Shown here piece by piece: positions 8,325-16,524 of a stretch of DNA of 64,000 nucleotides. Below the pieces are notes generated by a model. That model was not told the origin of the DNA and did no database searches. It was given only the letters and a program-made list of their open reading frames with translations. Positions within the stretch are counted from its first letter, which is position 1. Every line of letters begins with the position of its first letter. The translations under genes were made by a program, and so were the position numbers. The stretch comes from Pseudoduganella violacea (lineage in GTDB: Bacteria; Pseudomonadota; Gammaproteobacteria; Burkholderiales; Burkholderiaceae_D), in assembly GCF_014191875.1 (NCBI RefSeq), contig NZ_JACHXD010000003.1, positions 62,001 to 126,000 of the forward strand, given 5' to 3'.

Positions 8325-9737
8325 TCAGACCTTGCGCTGCCAGCTGCCTTTGCGCGTCATCGCGCCCCAGCTGGCCTCCCCCTGCGTCGCCCAGCGGTAT
8401 AGGCCCACCAGCCGCCACCAGGTATTCAGCTGGCGGTAGCCGAAATTCTCGGCGATGACGATGAGGGCCAGCATCAGCAACTGGCGCGGCTTGGGATAGA
8501 TGTGGAAGGACATTTCTTCAAGCAGCAAGCCTGAAGTCGAAAGCAGGATGCCCAGGCCGATCGCCACGAACAGGAAGACGGCAAACGCCTCCCAGGACAC
8601 CCAACCGAAATACCAGGCAAACACCATAAAGACATAGCCACCCAGTTCCACCAAGGGCCCCATCCACTCGAACAGCAGCATGAAGGGAAAAGCCAGCCAG
8701 CCCGGCACGCCGCCGCGCCGGCTGAACATCAGTCCCCAGTTGGCGCTCAGGCTTTCCGACAAGCCGCGCTGCCAGCGGATGCGCTGGTTGCGCAGCGTTG
8801 CCTTGTCTTCCGGCGCTTCGGTCCAGCACACGGGATCGGGAATGAAGTCGATGCGGTACGGCTGCTTTTTCTCGCGCAGCAGACGGTGCATGCGCACCAC
8901 CAGCTCCATATCCTCGCCGATGGTCTTGGGCTTGTAGCCGCCCGCCGCCAGCACCGCATCCTTGCGGAACAGGCCGAACGCGCCCGAGATAATCAGCATG
9001 CCGTTGATCACCGACCAGCCCAGGCGTCCGAACAGGAAGGCACGCAGATACTCGACCACCTGGAACAGCGCCCAGACATTGCGCGGCAGCCCGACCCGCG
9101 TCAGATAGCCGCCGCGCACCTCGCAGCCATTCGCCACGCGCACCGTGCCGCCTGTGGCAACCACGGTGGAATCGGTGAGGAAGGGCTTGACCAGCCGCTG
9201 CAGGCTGTCGCGCTGCAGGATGGAGTCGGCATCCACGCCGCAAAACAGCGGATAGCGCGAGGCGTTGATACCCGCGTTCAGCGAATCGGCCTTGCCGCCA
9301 TTGGCCTTGTCGATCACGCGCAGATTCGGGTAGCGCGTGGAGCGATAGAAGCCGCGCACCGCTTTGGTCTCGATCTGGACGCGGTAAGCCTCGGGAAAAG
9401 CCTGCAAGCCGAATTCCTGCTTCAGCACCTCCAGCGTGCCATCGGCCGAGCCATCGTTGATGACGATGATCTCCATCTCCGAATAGGATAGTTGCAGCAT
9501 CGAGCGCACCGAAGCGGCAATCGTCGCCTCCTCGTTATACGCCGGCACCAGCACGCTGATAGGCGGTTCCAGCGCCGAATACACCTGCGGCAGGTCGTCG
9601 AGAATGATCTCCTGGCTGCGCCGCCGCAGCGAGATCATGGACAGGAAATTCAGCAGCAGATAGCCGCCGTTCAGCAGCACGAAATAGCTCAACACAAACA
9701 CCGTGGTGAAATGGACGACCAGCTCATGCGTGTTCAC
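8325..9737 (-). CDS. processive family 2 glycosyltransferase (PgaC/BcsA-like), inner membrane
   Basis: 470 aa with a GTG start. AGGAGG lies 4 nt upstream, and the start overlaps the preceding stop (GTGA). Order: one N-terminal membrane segment (about 10-35), a GT-A domain (about 55-330), and three to four C-terminal membrane segments (about 345-450). The processive-synthase motifs are all present: VPAYNEE, INDGSADG, GVDAD (DxD), GED, and QRIRWQRG (QxxRW). Such enzymes polymerise and export beta-linked sugars such as poly-GlcNAc or related polymers from UDP-sugars. The neighbours encode an outer-membrane barrel and periplasmic proteins, which fits an export pathway. The polymer identity is unknown. 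Confidence 0.9.
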   Translation of the reverse strand: MNTHELVVHFTTVFVLSYFVLLNGGYLLLNFLSMISLRRRSQEIILDDLPQVYSALEPPISVLVPAYNEEATIAASVRSMLQLSYSEMEIIVINDGSADGTLEVLKQEFGLQAFPEAYRVQIETKAVRGFYRSTRYPNLRVIDKANGGKADSLNAGINASRYPLFCGVDADSILQRDSLQRLVKPFLTDSTVVATGGTVRVANGCEVRGGYLTRVGLPRNVWALFQVVEYLRAFLFGRLGWSVINGMLIISGAFGLFRKDAVLAAGGYKPKTIGEDMELVVRMHRLLREKKQPYRIDFIPDPVCWTEAPEDKATLRNQRIRWQRGLSESLSANWGLMFSRRGGVPGWLAFPFMLLFEWMGPLVELGGYVFMVFAWYFGWVSWEAFAVFLFVAIGLGILLSTSGLLLEEMSFHIYPKPRQLLMLALIVIAENFGYRQLNTWWRLVGLYRWATQGEASWGAMTRKGSWQRKV

Positions 9738-10786
9738 GCTGCCTCCTGTTCCGCTCTGACCTGCTTCAACATATCGAGCGCATAGCGGTCCATGCCCTCC
9801 TGCTGGAGAGCGGCCAGATCGTCCGGCGTCAGAAACGGCAAGCCAAGCAAGGCTTGCGCCGCGCGGTAGCGCACCCACCACTGCTGGTCGCCCAGCAGGC
9901 GGCGCAAGCGCTCCACATCGCTATGGTCACCCAATTGTCCCAGCGTGCGCACCGCCTGCACGCGCACGCGCCAGTCGCCGTGATTGAGCTGGCGTCTGAC
10001 TTCATCGAGCAGATCGGGCGTGGCCGCCAGCCGCAGCGCGCAGGACACCACCTCGGCCACCGGATGGTTCAACAAGCCGCGCAATTGCCGCGCCGGCAGC
10101 GACAGGCGCAGCGCGGCCAGCAAGCGCAGCGCATGCGGCAACTGTTCCTGGTTCGTTCCCGCCACCGCGTCAGCCAATACCGGCTCCCACTCGGCGCGCG
10201 CATCCTTGAGGATATTCGCCAGCTGCGACATGGCCCAATCTTCGCGCTGCAGCAGCATGGGCGCCGCGTCGCGCGCGGCGCGCGCGGCGTCGGCCTGCAC
10301 CAGCGCCCAGAGCGCATGCACGGAAGCGGCGCTATCGCTGCCATGCACCACGTCCAGCAGCTCGTCCCAGGCGGCTGCGTCGCGCAAATGGCCGAGCGCC
10401 AGGATCGCCAGCAGGCGCTGGGCGCGATTCCCCGTGCTTAGCAAGCGGCGCGCATAGGCATCACAGCCGAGACGGTAAGCCACCTCATTCAGGCCGCCGC
10501 TTGCTTCGCCGCGCACCGACTGGTGCAAATGCACCCACAGCTTGAGGAAAAGGATGCGCTCGGCCGAACGCAGGCCCGGCAGCGAAATTTCGCTGACGCC
10601 GACAATGGCGGCGTTCAAGGCGGGTCGCCAGCGCGCCGTCAATGCCTGTTCGCGCCGTTTCAGGCGCCGCGCCGCCAGGCGCAGGTAGACGATCTGCGCG
10701 GCGATCAGGAGCGTAAGCAGCAGCGCGCCAACGCCGGTCCAGAAGGCGGCCAGAAGATAAATATCAGAATGCAGCCTGGAGTCCAA
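9734..10786 (-). CDS. membrane-anchored HEAT-repeat protein
   Basis: 350 aa. One N-terminal membrane segment (about 12-35, FWTGVGALLLTLLIAA) is followed by an Arg-rich cytoplasmic-type stretch. After that come helical HEAT/PBS-lyase-like repeats, clearest at residues about 250-335 (WRVRVQAVRTLGQLGD, WWVRYRAAQALLGLP). HEAT repeats are protein-binding scaffolds. With its glycosyltransferase neighbour, a role in assembling the synthase complex is the simplest inference. The start is a TTG at 10786, overlapping the yaiO-like gene by 23 nt; no good alternative start was seen. The stop overlaps the glycosyltransferase start (GTGA). Confidence 0.75.
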   Translation of the reverse strand: MDSRLHSDIYLLAAFWTGVGALLLTLLIAAQIVYLRLAARRLKRREQALTARWRPALNAAIVGVSEISLPGLRSAERILFLKLWVHLHQSVRGEASGGLNEVAYRLGCDAYARRLLSTGNRAQRLLAILALGHLRDAAAWDELLDVVHGSDSAASVHALWALVQADAARAARDAAPMLLQREDWAMSQLANILKDARAEWEPVLADAVAGTNQEQLPHALRLLAALRLSLPARQLRGLLNHPVAEVVSCALRLAATPDLLDEVRRQLNHGDWRVRVQAVRTLGQLGDHSDVERLRRLLGDQQWWVRYRAAQALLGLPFLTPDDLAALQQEGMDRYALDMLKQVRAEQEAA

Positions 10787-11528
10787 GACTGAACCCGTTA
10801 CGGATATAGAAATCGCCCTGGCGCGTGTGGCCCAGGCTGTAGTTGAGCGCCCAGTCCTTGCCCAGCCAGTGGCGGCCGACCAGGGCCGCCGAACGCAGGC
10901 TGCTCAATTGCACGCCGCCGCCGATATTCGCCGCCTCCTTGCCGCCGGCGACGATGATGCCGACCGAATCGCGGTCGCTGTAATAGTAGCTGGCGCGCAG
11001 CTCCAGTCCATGCGCCGTGGCGCCAAAGGCGCGCGCCGGACGCCAGGCCAGGCTGGCGCCGAAATCGGAAAAATAATGCTCCAACATCAGCAAGCCCTGG
11101 TTCACGCGCACATCGTTATAGCGCGTGCTGCGGCCGCCGCCATGCAGCAGCCAGCCGCGCGCAAATTCGTATTGCAGCGCCCCGCCCAGAGCGTTCTTCG
11201 CCAGCACATGGTGGCTGCTGCTGGCATTGGCCTCCAGCGACAGCACCAGGGCGGCGCCCAGCGGCGTCACCAGGCCGGCATTGACTTGCGTATCGTTGAG
11301 GCCAAAACGGCGCGTGCGGGTCAGGCCCAGGCCGACGCTCTGGCGCGGCGCCAGGCCATAATTGAGTTGGAGGCTGGTTTCGCGCCAGTCGGGCGAGCCA
11401 TTGCTCAAGTGCTCCTTGCCGCTGGCCAGGCCGATGGTGCTGCGCGGCGTTTCGTCGGCTTGGACGCTGAAGTGGGCGGCACAGGCCAGCAGCACAAAGG
11501 CAAGCCGGGCCAGCGCCGCCCGCCTCAT
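10764..11528 (-). CDS. yaiO: YaiO-family outer-membrane beta-barrel protein
   Basis: 254 aa. A signal peptide (about 1-24, ending VQADE) precedes a barrel with alternating hydrophobic strands and a C-terminal aromatic residue (...GLQAAF), the usual outer-membrane insertion signal. Features such as TIGLASGKEHLSNG, GLGLTRTRRFG and the GRHWLGKDWALNYSLGHT-type strand resemble the YaiO family, which in E. coli sits beside the glycosyltransferase gene yaiP. It probably provides or supports the outer-membrane exit for the polymer made by the downstream synthase. It overlaps the receiver gene by 4 nt and the HEAT gene by 23 nt. Confidence 0.8.
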   Translation of the reverse strand: MRRAALARLAFVLLACAAHFSVQADETPRSTIGLASGKEHLSNGSPDWRETSLQLNYGLAPRQSVGLGLTRTRRFGLNDTQVNAGLVTPLGAALVLSLEANASSSHHVLAKNALGGALQYEFARGWLLHGGGRSTRYNDVRVNQGLLMLEHYFSDFGASLAWRPARAFGATAHGLELRASYYYSDRDSVGIIVAGGKEAANIGGGVQLSSLRSAALVGRHWLGKDWALNYSLGHTRQGDFYIRNGFSLGLQAAF

Positions 11529-11914
11529 TGCTGCTCCCGCAGATAGCGCCGCACGCGCGCCAGCAATTCGTTCGGCTGGAAGGGTTTGACCACATAATCG
11601 TTGGCGCCCGCATCAAGGGCGCGTACGATGTCCTGTTCGGTGTGTTTGGCGGTCAGCATCAGCACCGGCACATCCTTCCACTCGGGGCGGTCGCGGATCA
11701 GGCGCACCACTTCAAAGCCATCGATATAGGGCAGCATCACGTCCAGCAGCACAAGGCTGGGCAGCTCGTCCGCTTCCTCAATCGCTTTGCGCGCGGCCAA
11801 ACCATCGGCCGCGAGCAGCGTGCGGTAGCCCTGCCGTTCCAGCATATAAATGAGGATCTGGCCGATATGCTCGTCGTCTTCGATTACCAGAATCAGGGTG
11901 TGCTTGGCATCCAT
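11525..11914 (-). CDS. stand-alone response-regulator receiver (CheY-like) heading the exopolysaccharide operon
   Basis: 129 aa, one receiver domain and nothing else. The acidic pair (VIEDDE, about 11-13), the phosphoacceptor Asp in LLDVMLPYIDGF (about 58), Thr in LMLTAKHT (about 86) and Lys in VVKPFQ (about 109) are all present. Without an output domain it must act by protein contact, perhaps on the HEAT protein or synthase encoded in the same operon (inference). It is the first gene of the minus-strand operon. The stop overlaps the yaiO-like start by 4 nt, which implies coupled expression. Confidence 0.9.
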   Translation of the reverse strand: MDAKHTLILVIEDDEHIGQILIYMLERQGYRTLLAADGLAARKAIEEADELPSLVLLDVMLPYIDGFEVVRLIRDRPEWKDVPVLMLTAKHTEQDIVRALDAGANDYVVKPFQPNELLARVRRYLREQQ

Positions 11915-12019
11915 GACAAATCGTTGAGCTGGGATAAACCCATTCTACGGATATTTGCCGATGCACGCCAAGGACTTAATGAAGCGAACGCACGCCCTGC
12001 CGCAGCGCGGCGCCGTCGC

Positions 12020-12250
12020 TTACTCGCCCGCGAATTCGGCGGCGGCCTTGGCCGACCACAAAGCCTTGTCGTAGCTATCAAAAGGAATGTCATAGCGCTC
12101 CGTCTCGCCATCGTCGCCGACAAAGACGGTCCACCAGCCGGCGGCGTCGCGCACGATGGCGATATCGCCGGGATTGCATTGCGCCAGCACTTGTTCGCCC
12201 TGTTCCAGCGTGATGATACGGGTACCCCGGTGCAGTATTTCAGTGTTCAT
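12020..12250 (-). CDS. small conserved-looking cytoplasmic protein
   Basis: 76 aa, acidic, without signal or membrane segment; GGAG lies 5-8 nt upstream of the start. Short alternating strands (RIITLEQGEQVLAQ, GDIAIVRDAAGWWTVFVGDD) suggest a small beta-rich fold. I do not recognise a family. It is monocistronic, between the exopolysaccharide operon and the lactate dehydrogenase gene. Confidence 0.6.
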   Translation of the reverse strand: MNTEILHRGTRIITLEQGEQVLAQCNPGDIAIVRDAAGWWTVFVGDDGETERYDIPFDSYDKALWSAKAAAEFAGE

Positions 12251-12291
12251 GTCCGGCTCCGCTCAGATGTCGTCCCCGCATTGTACCGCTG

Positions 12292-13446
12292 TCACGGCGC
12301 GCCACGGTCGTCGCCGAGCAGGATTTTTCGGTCCACCTGGCGTACATCGCGCAAGCCGCAAAAAGCCATGGTCAGATCCAGCTCGTTGCGGATGATCTCG
12401 AGACAGCGCGTCACGCCCTGCTCGCCCATCGCGCCCAGCCCGTAGAGGAAAGGACGGCCGATATACACGCCTTGCGCGCCCAAGGCCAGCGCGCGCAGCA
12501 CGTCCTGGCCGGAACGCACGCCGCCATCCATATGCACCTCGATGTGGCCGCCCACCGCGTCCACAATGGCGGGCAAGGCAGCGATCGAGGATGGCGCACC
12601 GTCCAGCTGGCGGCCGCCGTGGTTGGACACGATCAGCGCATCGGCCCCGGAAGCGGCGGCCAGGCGCGCGTCTTCCGCGTCCATGATGCCTTTCAAAATC
12701 AGCTTGCCGCCCCAGCGCTGCTTGATCCACTCCACATCCTTCCACGACAGCGTCAGGTCGAACTGCTGGCTGGTCCACGCCGCCAGCGAGGACATATCCG
12801 AAACCGAACCGGCATGGCCGACGATATTGCCGAAGTAGCGCCGCTTCGTCCCCAGCATGCCGAGGCACCAGCGCGGCTTGCCCGCCATATTCAGCAAGTT
12901 GGCGACGGTGAGCTTGGGCGGGGCCGACAGACCATTGCGCAAATCCTTGTGGCGCTGGCCCAGCACCTGCAAGTCCAGTGTCAGCACCAGGGCCGAGCAG
13001 CGCGCCGCCTTGGCGCGCTCGATCAGGCGCTCGATAAAGCTGCGGTCCTTCATCACATACAGCTGGAACCAGAACGGCTTGCTGGTGTGGGCCGCCACAT
13101 CCTCGATGGAGCAGATGCTCATGGTCGACAGGGTAAACGGCACGCCGAACTGCTCGGCGGCGCGAGCGGCCAGGATTTCGCCGTCGGCGTGCTGCATGCC
13201 GGTCAGACCGGTGGGCGCCAGCGCCACCGGCATGCTCACCGGCTGGCCGATCATGTCCGATTGCAGCGAGCGGTTTTCCAGATTGACGGCCACGCGCTGG
13301 CGGAATTTGATCCGCTCGAAATCGCTGCAGTTGGCGCGGTAGGTGGATTCGGTCCAGGAGCCGGAGTCGGCGTAGTCATAAAACATGCGCGGAACGCGCT
13401 GTTGCGCCAGTTGGCGCAGATCTTCGATACAGGTGATGAGGGACAT
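12292..13446 (-). CDS. lldD: FMN-dependent alpha-hydroxy-acid (L-lactate) dehydrogenase
   Basis: 384 aa, the length of LldD. FMN-enzyme landmarks are present: the N-terminal FYDYADSGSWTE, the FMN-binding MPVALAPTGLTGM, LTLDLQVLGQR, the Lys in LILKGIMD, the catalytic base and substrate Arg in SNHGGRQLDGAPS, and the phosphate-binding HMDGGVRSG and GRPFLYG. The enzyme oxidises L-lactate (or a related 2-hydroxyacid) to pyruvate and passes electrons to the quinone pool at the inner membrane. The start at 13446 (MSLITC) has GGAG at good spacing; an in-frame ATG at 13476 would add ten residues and lacks that signal. No permease or regulator is adjacent. Confidence 0.88.
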   Translation of the reverse strand: MSLITCIEDLRQLAQQRVPRMFYDYADSGSWTESTYRANCSDFERIKFRQRVAVNLENRSLQSDMIGQPVSMPVALAPTGLTGMQHADGEILAARAAEQFGVPFTLSTMSICSIEDVAAHTSKPFWFQLYVMKDRSFIERLIERAKAARCSALVLTLDLQVLGQRHKDLRNGLSAPPKLTVANLLNMAGKPRWCLGMLGTKRRYFGNIVGHAGSVSDMSSLAAWTSQQFDLTLSWKDVEWIKQRWGGKLILKGIMDAEDARLAAASGADALIVSNHGGRQLDGAPSSIAALPAIVDAVGGHIEVHMDGGVRSGQDVLRALALGAQGVYIGRPFLYGLGAMGEQGVTRCLEIIRNELDLTMAFCGLRDVRQVDRKILLGDDRGAP

Positions 13447-13513
13447 GCTGGCTCCGCGTTTGTCTTGTTTCGACAAATCATCGGATATTTCGCAACAATT
13501 GCCAACTGCTATC

Positions 13514-13855
13514 TCAGAATAGCTGGTGCAACAGCAGCATATACAAGGGCAGGATGGCGGCGATATTGGCGCTGGTCGTGATCAGGGCCAGCTTGCGCAT
13601 TTCCGCCTTGGTGGCCAGGTGCGGCAGCTGGGCCTCGATCGCGGCCAGGCGCTGACCATGCTCCAGGCGCATTGCCACAAACTCCGCATAGAAGCTGTCC
13701 AGGCGCGCCTCCAGCCGCGCAATATCGGCCTTGACCGCCTCCAGATCCGTCTTGGTAGCATACTCCCTGCGCATCGCGGTCAGCTCGGCCATCACATCGT
13801 TCATCTGTTTGTCCAGAAAGGAGAGGCGGACATTCTGGCTTTCATCATTGGGCAT
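13514..13855 (-). CDS. coiled-coil protein with C-terminal membrane anchor
   Basis: 113 aa starting MPNDESQNVR, with GAGG 6 nt upstream. Charged heptad-like sequence (MAELTAMRREYATKTDLEAV) fills residues about 15-85, followed by one C-terminal membrane segment (ITTSANIAAILPLYMLLLHQL). The layout resembles DUF1640/CCDC90-like and phage-associated tail-anchored coiled-coil proteins, and a similar protein is encoded at 35601-36056. Function is unknown. It is divergent from ttrS. Confidence 0.65.
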   Translation of the reverse strand: MPNDESQNVRLSFLDKQMNDVMAELTAMRREYATKTDLEAVKADIARLEARLDSFYAEFVAMRLEHGQRLAAIEAQLPHLATKAEMRKLALITTSANIAAILPLYMLLLHQLF

Positions 13856-13961
13856 GGCATCCTCACTGTCAAGCAAGCTCTGGGCCAATTGTGCTCGCCC
13901 GCGCCGGGCGGAATGATGAGGCAGATCAGACGCCGCCAATAAAGGTATACTAGCGCCACTT

Positions 13962-15776
13962 ATGCGATTCTTCCCGTCTTGTTGGCGGCGATCCGCGGCG
14001 AGTCTGATCGCGGTTGCCTGCCTTGTCCCAAGCGCGTTTGCGCGCGATGTCAGCATCGGCGTCTTTGCCTATCAGGGCGAATACGCGGCCGTTTCCGACT
14101 GGTCGCCGCTGATCTCTTACCTCAACCACAGCCTGCCCGAACACCGCTTCCAGATGCACAGCTACGACGCGGCGGGCATGCGCAAGGCGATCGGCGACGG
14201 CCAGATCGACCTGGTGATCACCAACCCCGGCTACTACGTCACGATGGAGGCCGAATTCGGTTTGAGCCGCATCGCCACGCTGGAGTCTATGCAAAGCGTG
14301 CGCGCCGGCCACGCCAGCGGCTCGGCCATCATCGTGCGCGCCAGGGATTCGCCGCTGCGCGAATTGACCGAACTCGATGGCAAGCGCGTGGCCGCCGTGG
14401 CGCCGGAAGCGTTCGGCGGCTATCTGGTGGCCGCGCGCGAACTGCTGCGCTTCGGCATCGATATGGAATCCGATCTGCAGGAACTGCGCTTTGTCGGCCT
14501 GCCCATGATGAATGTGGTGCAGGCGGTGCGCAGCGGCACGGTCGATGCGGGCATCGTGCGCAGCTGCTTCCTGGAGCAGATGGAGGCGCGCGGGCAGCTG
14601 CGCATGGCCGATTTTCGCGTGCTGTCGCCGCGCCGCGAAAGCGGCCTGCCCTGCGCCGTCTCGACCGCCCTGTACCCCGATTGGCCGGCCGCCGTCACGC
14701 GCCAGACTGACCCGGTTCTGGCCAAGGCGGTGGCCCAGGCGCTGCTGGCCATGCCCGCCAGCGCCAGCGGCATGAGCTGGTCGGTGCCGGCCGATTATCA
14801 ACCGGTGCATGAGCTGTACCGCGAGCTGCGCGCCGGCCCCTACGCCTATCTGCGCGAAATCACGCCAGGCGGCCTGGCGCGCCGTTTCTGGCCCTGGCTG
14901 CTGGGCCTGACCGCGCTGGTGGCCGCCTGGATCGTGCATACGGTGCGCGCCGAGCAGCTGGTGCATCGCCGCACCGCCGAGCTGCGCGAATCGTTGCGCG
15001 CGCGCCAGGCGGCCGAGGCGCGCATGCGCGACAGCCAGGAACAGATGGAACACCTGTCGCGGCTTTCCGTGCTGGGCGAACTGTCCGGCAATCTGGCGCA
15101 CGAAATCAACCAGCCGCTGACCACCATCGGCAACTACGCGCGCAGCGTGCTGCGGCGCCAATCCGACAGCAAGCTGACGCCGGAGGCGATCACCGAAGCC
15201 TGCTCCGAAATCGTCAGCGAAGCCGAACGCGCGGGCGGCATCGTGCAGCGCATCCGCCACTTCGCCAAGAAGCGCAGCGCGGTGCGCGAACCGCTGGCGC
15301 TGACACCGCTGGCGCATGAAGCCAAGCGCCTGGTCAGCGGCATGCTCGCCAACGCGCCCGACATCGTGATCGAGAGCCGCACGCCGGGCGGCTGCTGCGC
15401 CCTGGCTGACGGCCCGCAGATCCAGCAGGTGCTGCTGAATCTGATCAAGAACGCCATCGACGCCGGCCGCGGCCTGCCGGCCGAGCGCCAGACCATCCGG
15501 GTCGAAATCGGCGCGGCCGACAAACGCACCCTGGTGCAGGTGATCGACCAAGGCGCCGGCCTGCCGGAAGAACAGCGCGAGCAGCTGTTCCAGCCCTTCT
15601 TCACCACCAAGCCCGATGGCCTGGGCCTGGGCCTGTCGATCTGCAAGACCATCATCGAGTCGCACGGCGGCCGGCTGTGGGCTGAGGCCAATCCGGACGG
15701 CTGCGGCATGCGCTTTATCTTTACCCTACCCTGTCATGAATATTCCACCGCATCAGTGTCTTGTCCACGTTGTTGA
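13962..15776 (+). CDS. ttrS: tetrathionate sensor histidine kinase TtrS
   Basis: 604 aa. A signal peptide (about 1-27, ending AFARD) leads to a PhnD/periplasmic-phosphonate-binding-like sensor domain (about 28-290, with VSIGVFAYQGEY and LVITNPGYYV). Then come one membrane segment (about 310-328), a coiled coil, a HisKA with the phosphoacceptor in NLAHEINQPL (about 385) and an HATPase (NLIKNAIDAG, DQGAGLP, GLGLGLSI). This is the domain order of TtrS, which senses tetrathionate in the periplasm. Its position beside a FixJ-type regulator and genes for all three tetrathionate reductase subunits makes the assignment strong. The 3' end overlaps ttrR by 41 nt. Confidence 0.88.
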   Translation: MRFFPSCWRRSAASLIAVACLVPSAFARDVSIGVFAYQGEYAAVSDWSPLISYLNHSLPEHRFQMHSYDAAGMRKAIGDGQIDLVITNPGYYVTMEAEFGLSRIATLESMQSVRAGHASGSAIIVRARDSPLRELTELDGKRVAAVAPEAFGGYLVAARELLRFGIDMESDLQELRFVGLPMMNVVQAVRSGTVDAGIVRSCFLEQMEARGQLRMADFRVLSPRRESGLPCAVSTALYPDWPAAVTRQTDPVLAKAVAQALLAMPASASGMSWSVPADYQPVHELYRELRAGPYAYLREITPGGLARRFWPWLLGLTALVAAWIVHTVRAEQLVHRRTAELRESLRARQAAEARMRDSQEQMEHLSRLSVLGELSGNLAHEINQPLTTIGNYARSVLRRQSDSKLTPEAITEACSEIVSEAERAGGIVQRIRHFAKKRSAVREPLALTPLAHEAKRLVSGMLANAPDIVIESRTPGGCCALADGPQIQQVLLNLIKNAIDAGRGLPAERQTIRVEIGAADKRTLVQVIDQGAGLPEEQREQLFQPFFTTKPDGLGLGLSICKTIIESHGGRLWAEANPDGCGMRFIFTLPCHEYSTASVSCPRC

Positions 15777-16383
15777 CGACGATCCCGGCCTGCGCCGTTC
15801 GCTGCGCTTCCTGCTCGAATCGGTGGGCTGGAATGTGCGCCTGCACGCCTCCGCCGAAGAATTTCTCGAAGTATGCGACACACTGGACCCGCCGCTGAAC
15901 CAACAGCCTTGCTGCATGCTGCTCGACATCCGCATGGCCGCCATGAGCGGACTCGAACTGCAGCAGGTCTTGCAGGAGCGCGGCATCGGGTTGCAGATCA
16001 TCTTCATGACCGGCCATGCCGATGTTTCGATGGCCGTGCAAGCCATGAAATCGGGCGCCGCCGACTTCATCGAAAAACCCTTCAAGGACCAGCTGATGCT
16101 GGACGCCGTCGCCGCCGCCGTGCGCCGCAGCGCCGAAACCCTGCAGGAGGCCCGCATCCGCCAGGAGGCGATGGACATGCTGGCCGCCCTCTCGCCGCGC
16201 GAAAGCGAAGTCGCGCGCCTGGTTGCCCTGGGCCAGCCCAACAAGCTGATCGCCGCCGCCTTGGGCATCAGCGAAAAGACCGTCCACATCCACCGCCAGC
16301 ACGTCATGGAAAAAGCCGGCCTCTCCTCCGCCGCCGAGTTGGCCCGCCTCATGCTGCGCGCCGACCCCAGCGCCCTCAACTAG
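15736..16383 (+). CDS. ttrR: FixJ/NarL-type response regulator TtrR
   Basis: 215 aa. The receiver occupies residues about 8-125, with VHVVDDDPG, the phosphoacceptor Asp in LLDIRMAAMSG, FMTGHAD and Lys in FIEKPFKDQ. A LuxR-type helix-turn-helix occupies about 150-210 (LSPRESEVARLVALGQPNK, ISEKTVHIHRQHVMEK). It starts inside the end of ttrS in another frame, so the two are co-transcribed and probably coupled. The TtrSR pair is known to activate ttrBCA in response to tetrathionate. Here the target operon faces it convergently from 21460. Confidence 0.88.
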   Translation: MNIPPHQCLVHVVDDDPGLRRSLRFLLESVGWNVRLHASAEEFLEVCDTLDPPLNQQPCCMLLDIRMAAMSGLELQQVLQERGIGLQIIFMTGHADVSMAVQAMKSGAADFIEKPFKDQLMLDAVAAAVRRSAETLQEARIRQEAMDMLAALSPRESEVARLVALGQPNKLIAAALGISEKTVHIHRQHVMEKAGLSSAAELARLMLRADPSALN

Positions 16384-16406
16384 CCTTCATTTGCGCTAAA
16401 TCAAAA

Positions 16407-16445
16407 AATGTCCAACCCTGGTGTCAGGCACTGGGGTAGGACATT
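16407..16445. repeat. REP-like palindromic repeat, unit A
   Basis: 39-nt unit beginning AATGTCC and ending GGACATT, with a GGTGTCAGGCAC core. It lies in the 141-nt gap between the convergent ttrR and ttrA genes. Its left 25 nt are the exact reverse complement of the right 25 nt of unit B (16478-16502), so A and B together can fold into one long hairpin. The pair may also serve as a two-way terminator. Confidence 0.7.
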
Positions 16446-16463
16446 CTTTGATCTGGCGCAAAC

Positions 16464-16502
16464 AATGTCCACCTCTGGTGCCTGACACCAGGGTTGGACA
16501 TT
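16464..16502. repeat. REP-like palindromic repeat, unit B (inverted relative to A)
   Basis: 39-nt unit, again AATGTCC...GGACATT, with the core GGTGCCTGACACC. It is an inverted partner of unit A. Two more members with the same TGTCC / GGTGCC-type core / GGACA design occur at 53840-53873 and 53912-53944. Confidence 0.7.
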
Positions 16503-16524
16503 GTTTGATTAAGATCAAACCGCG

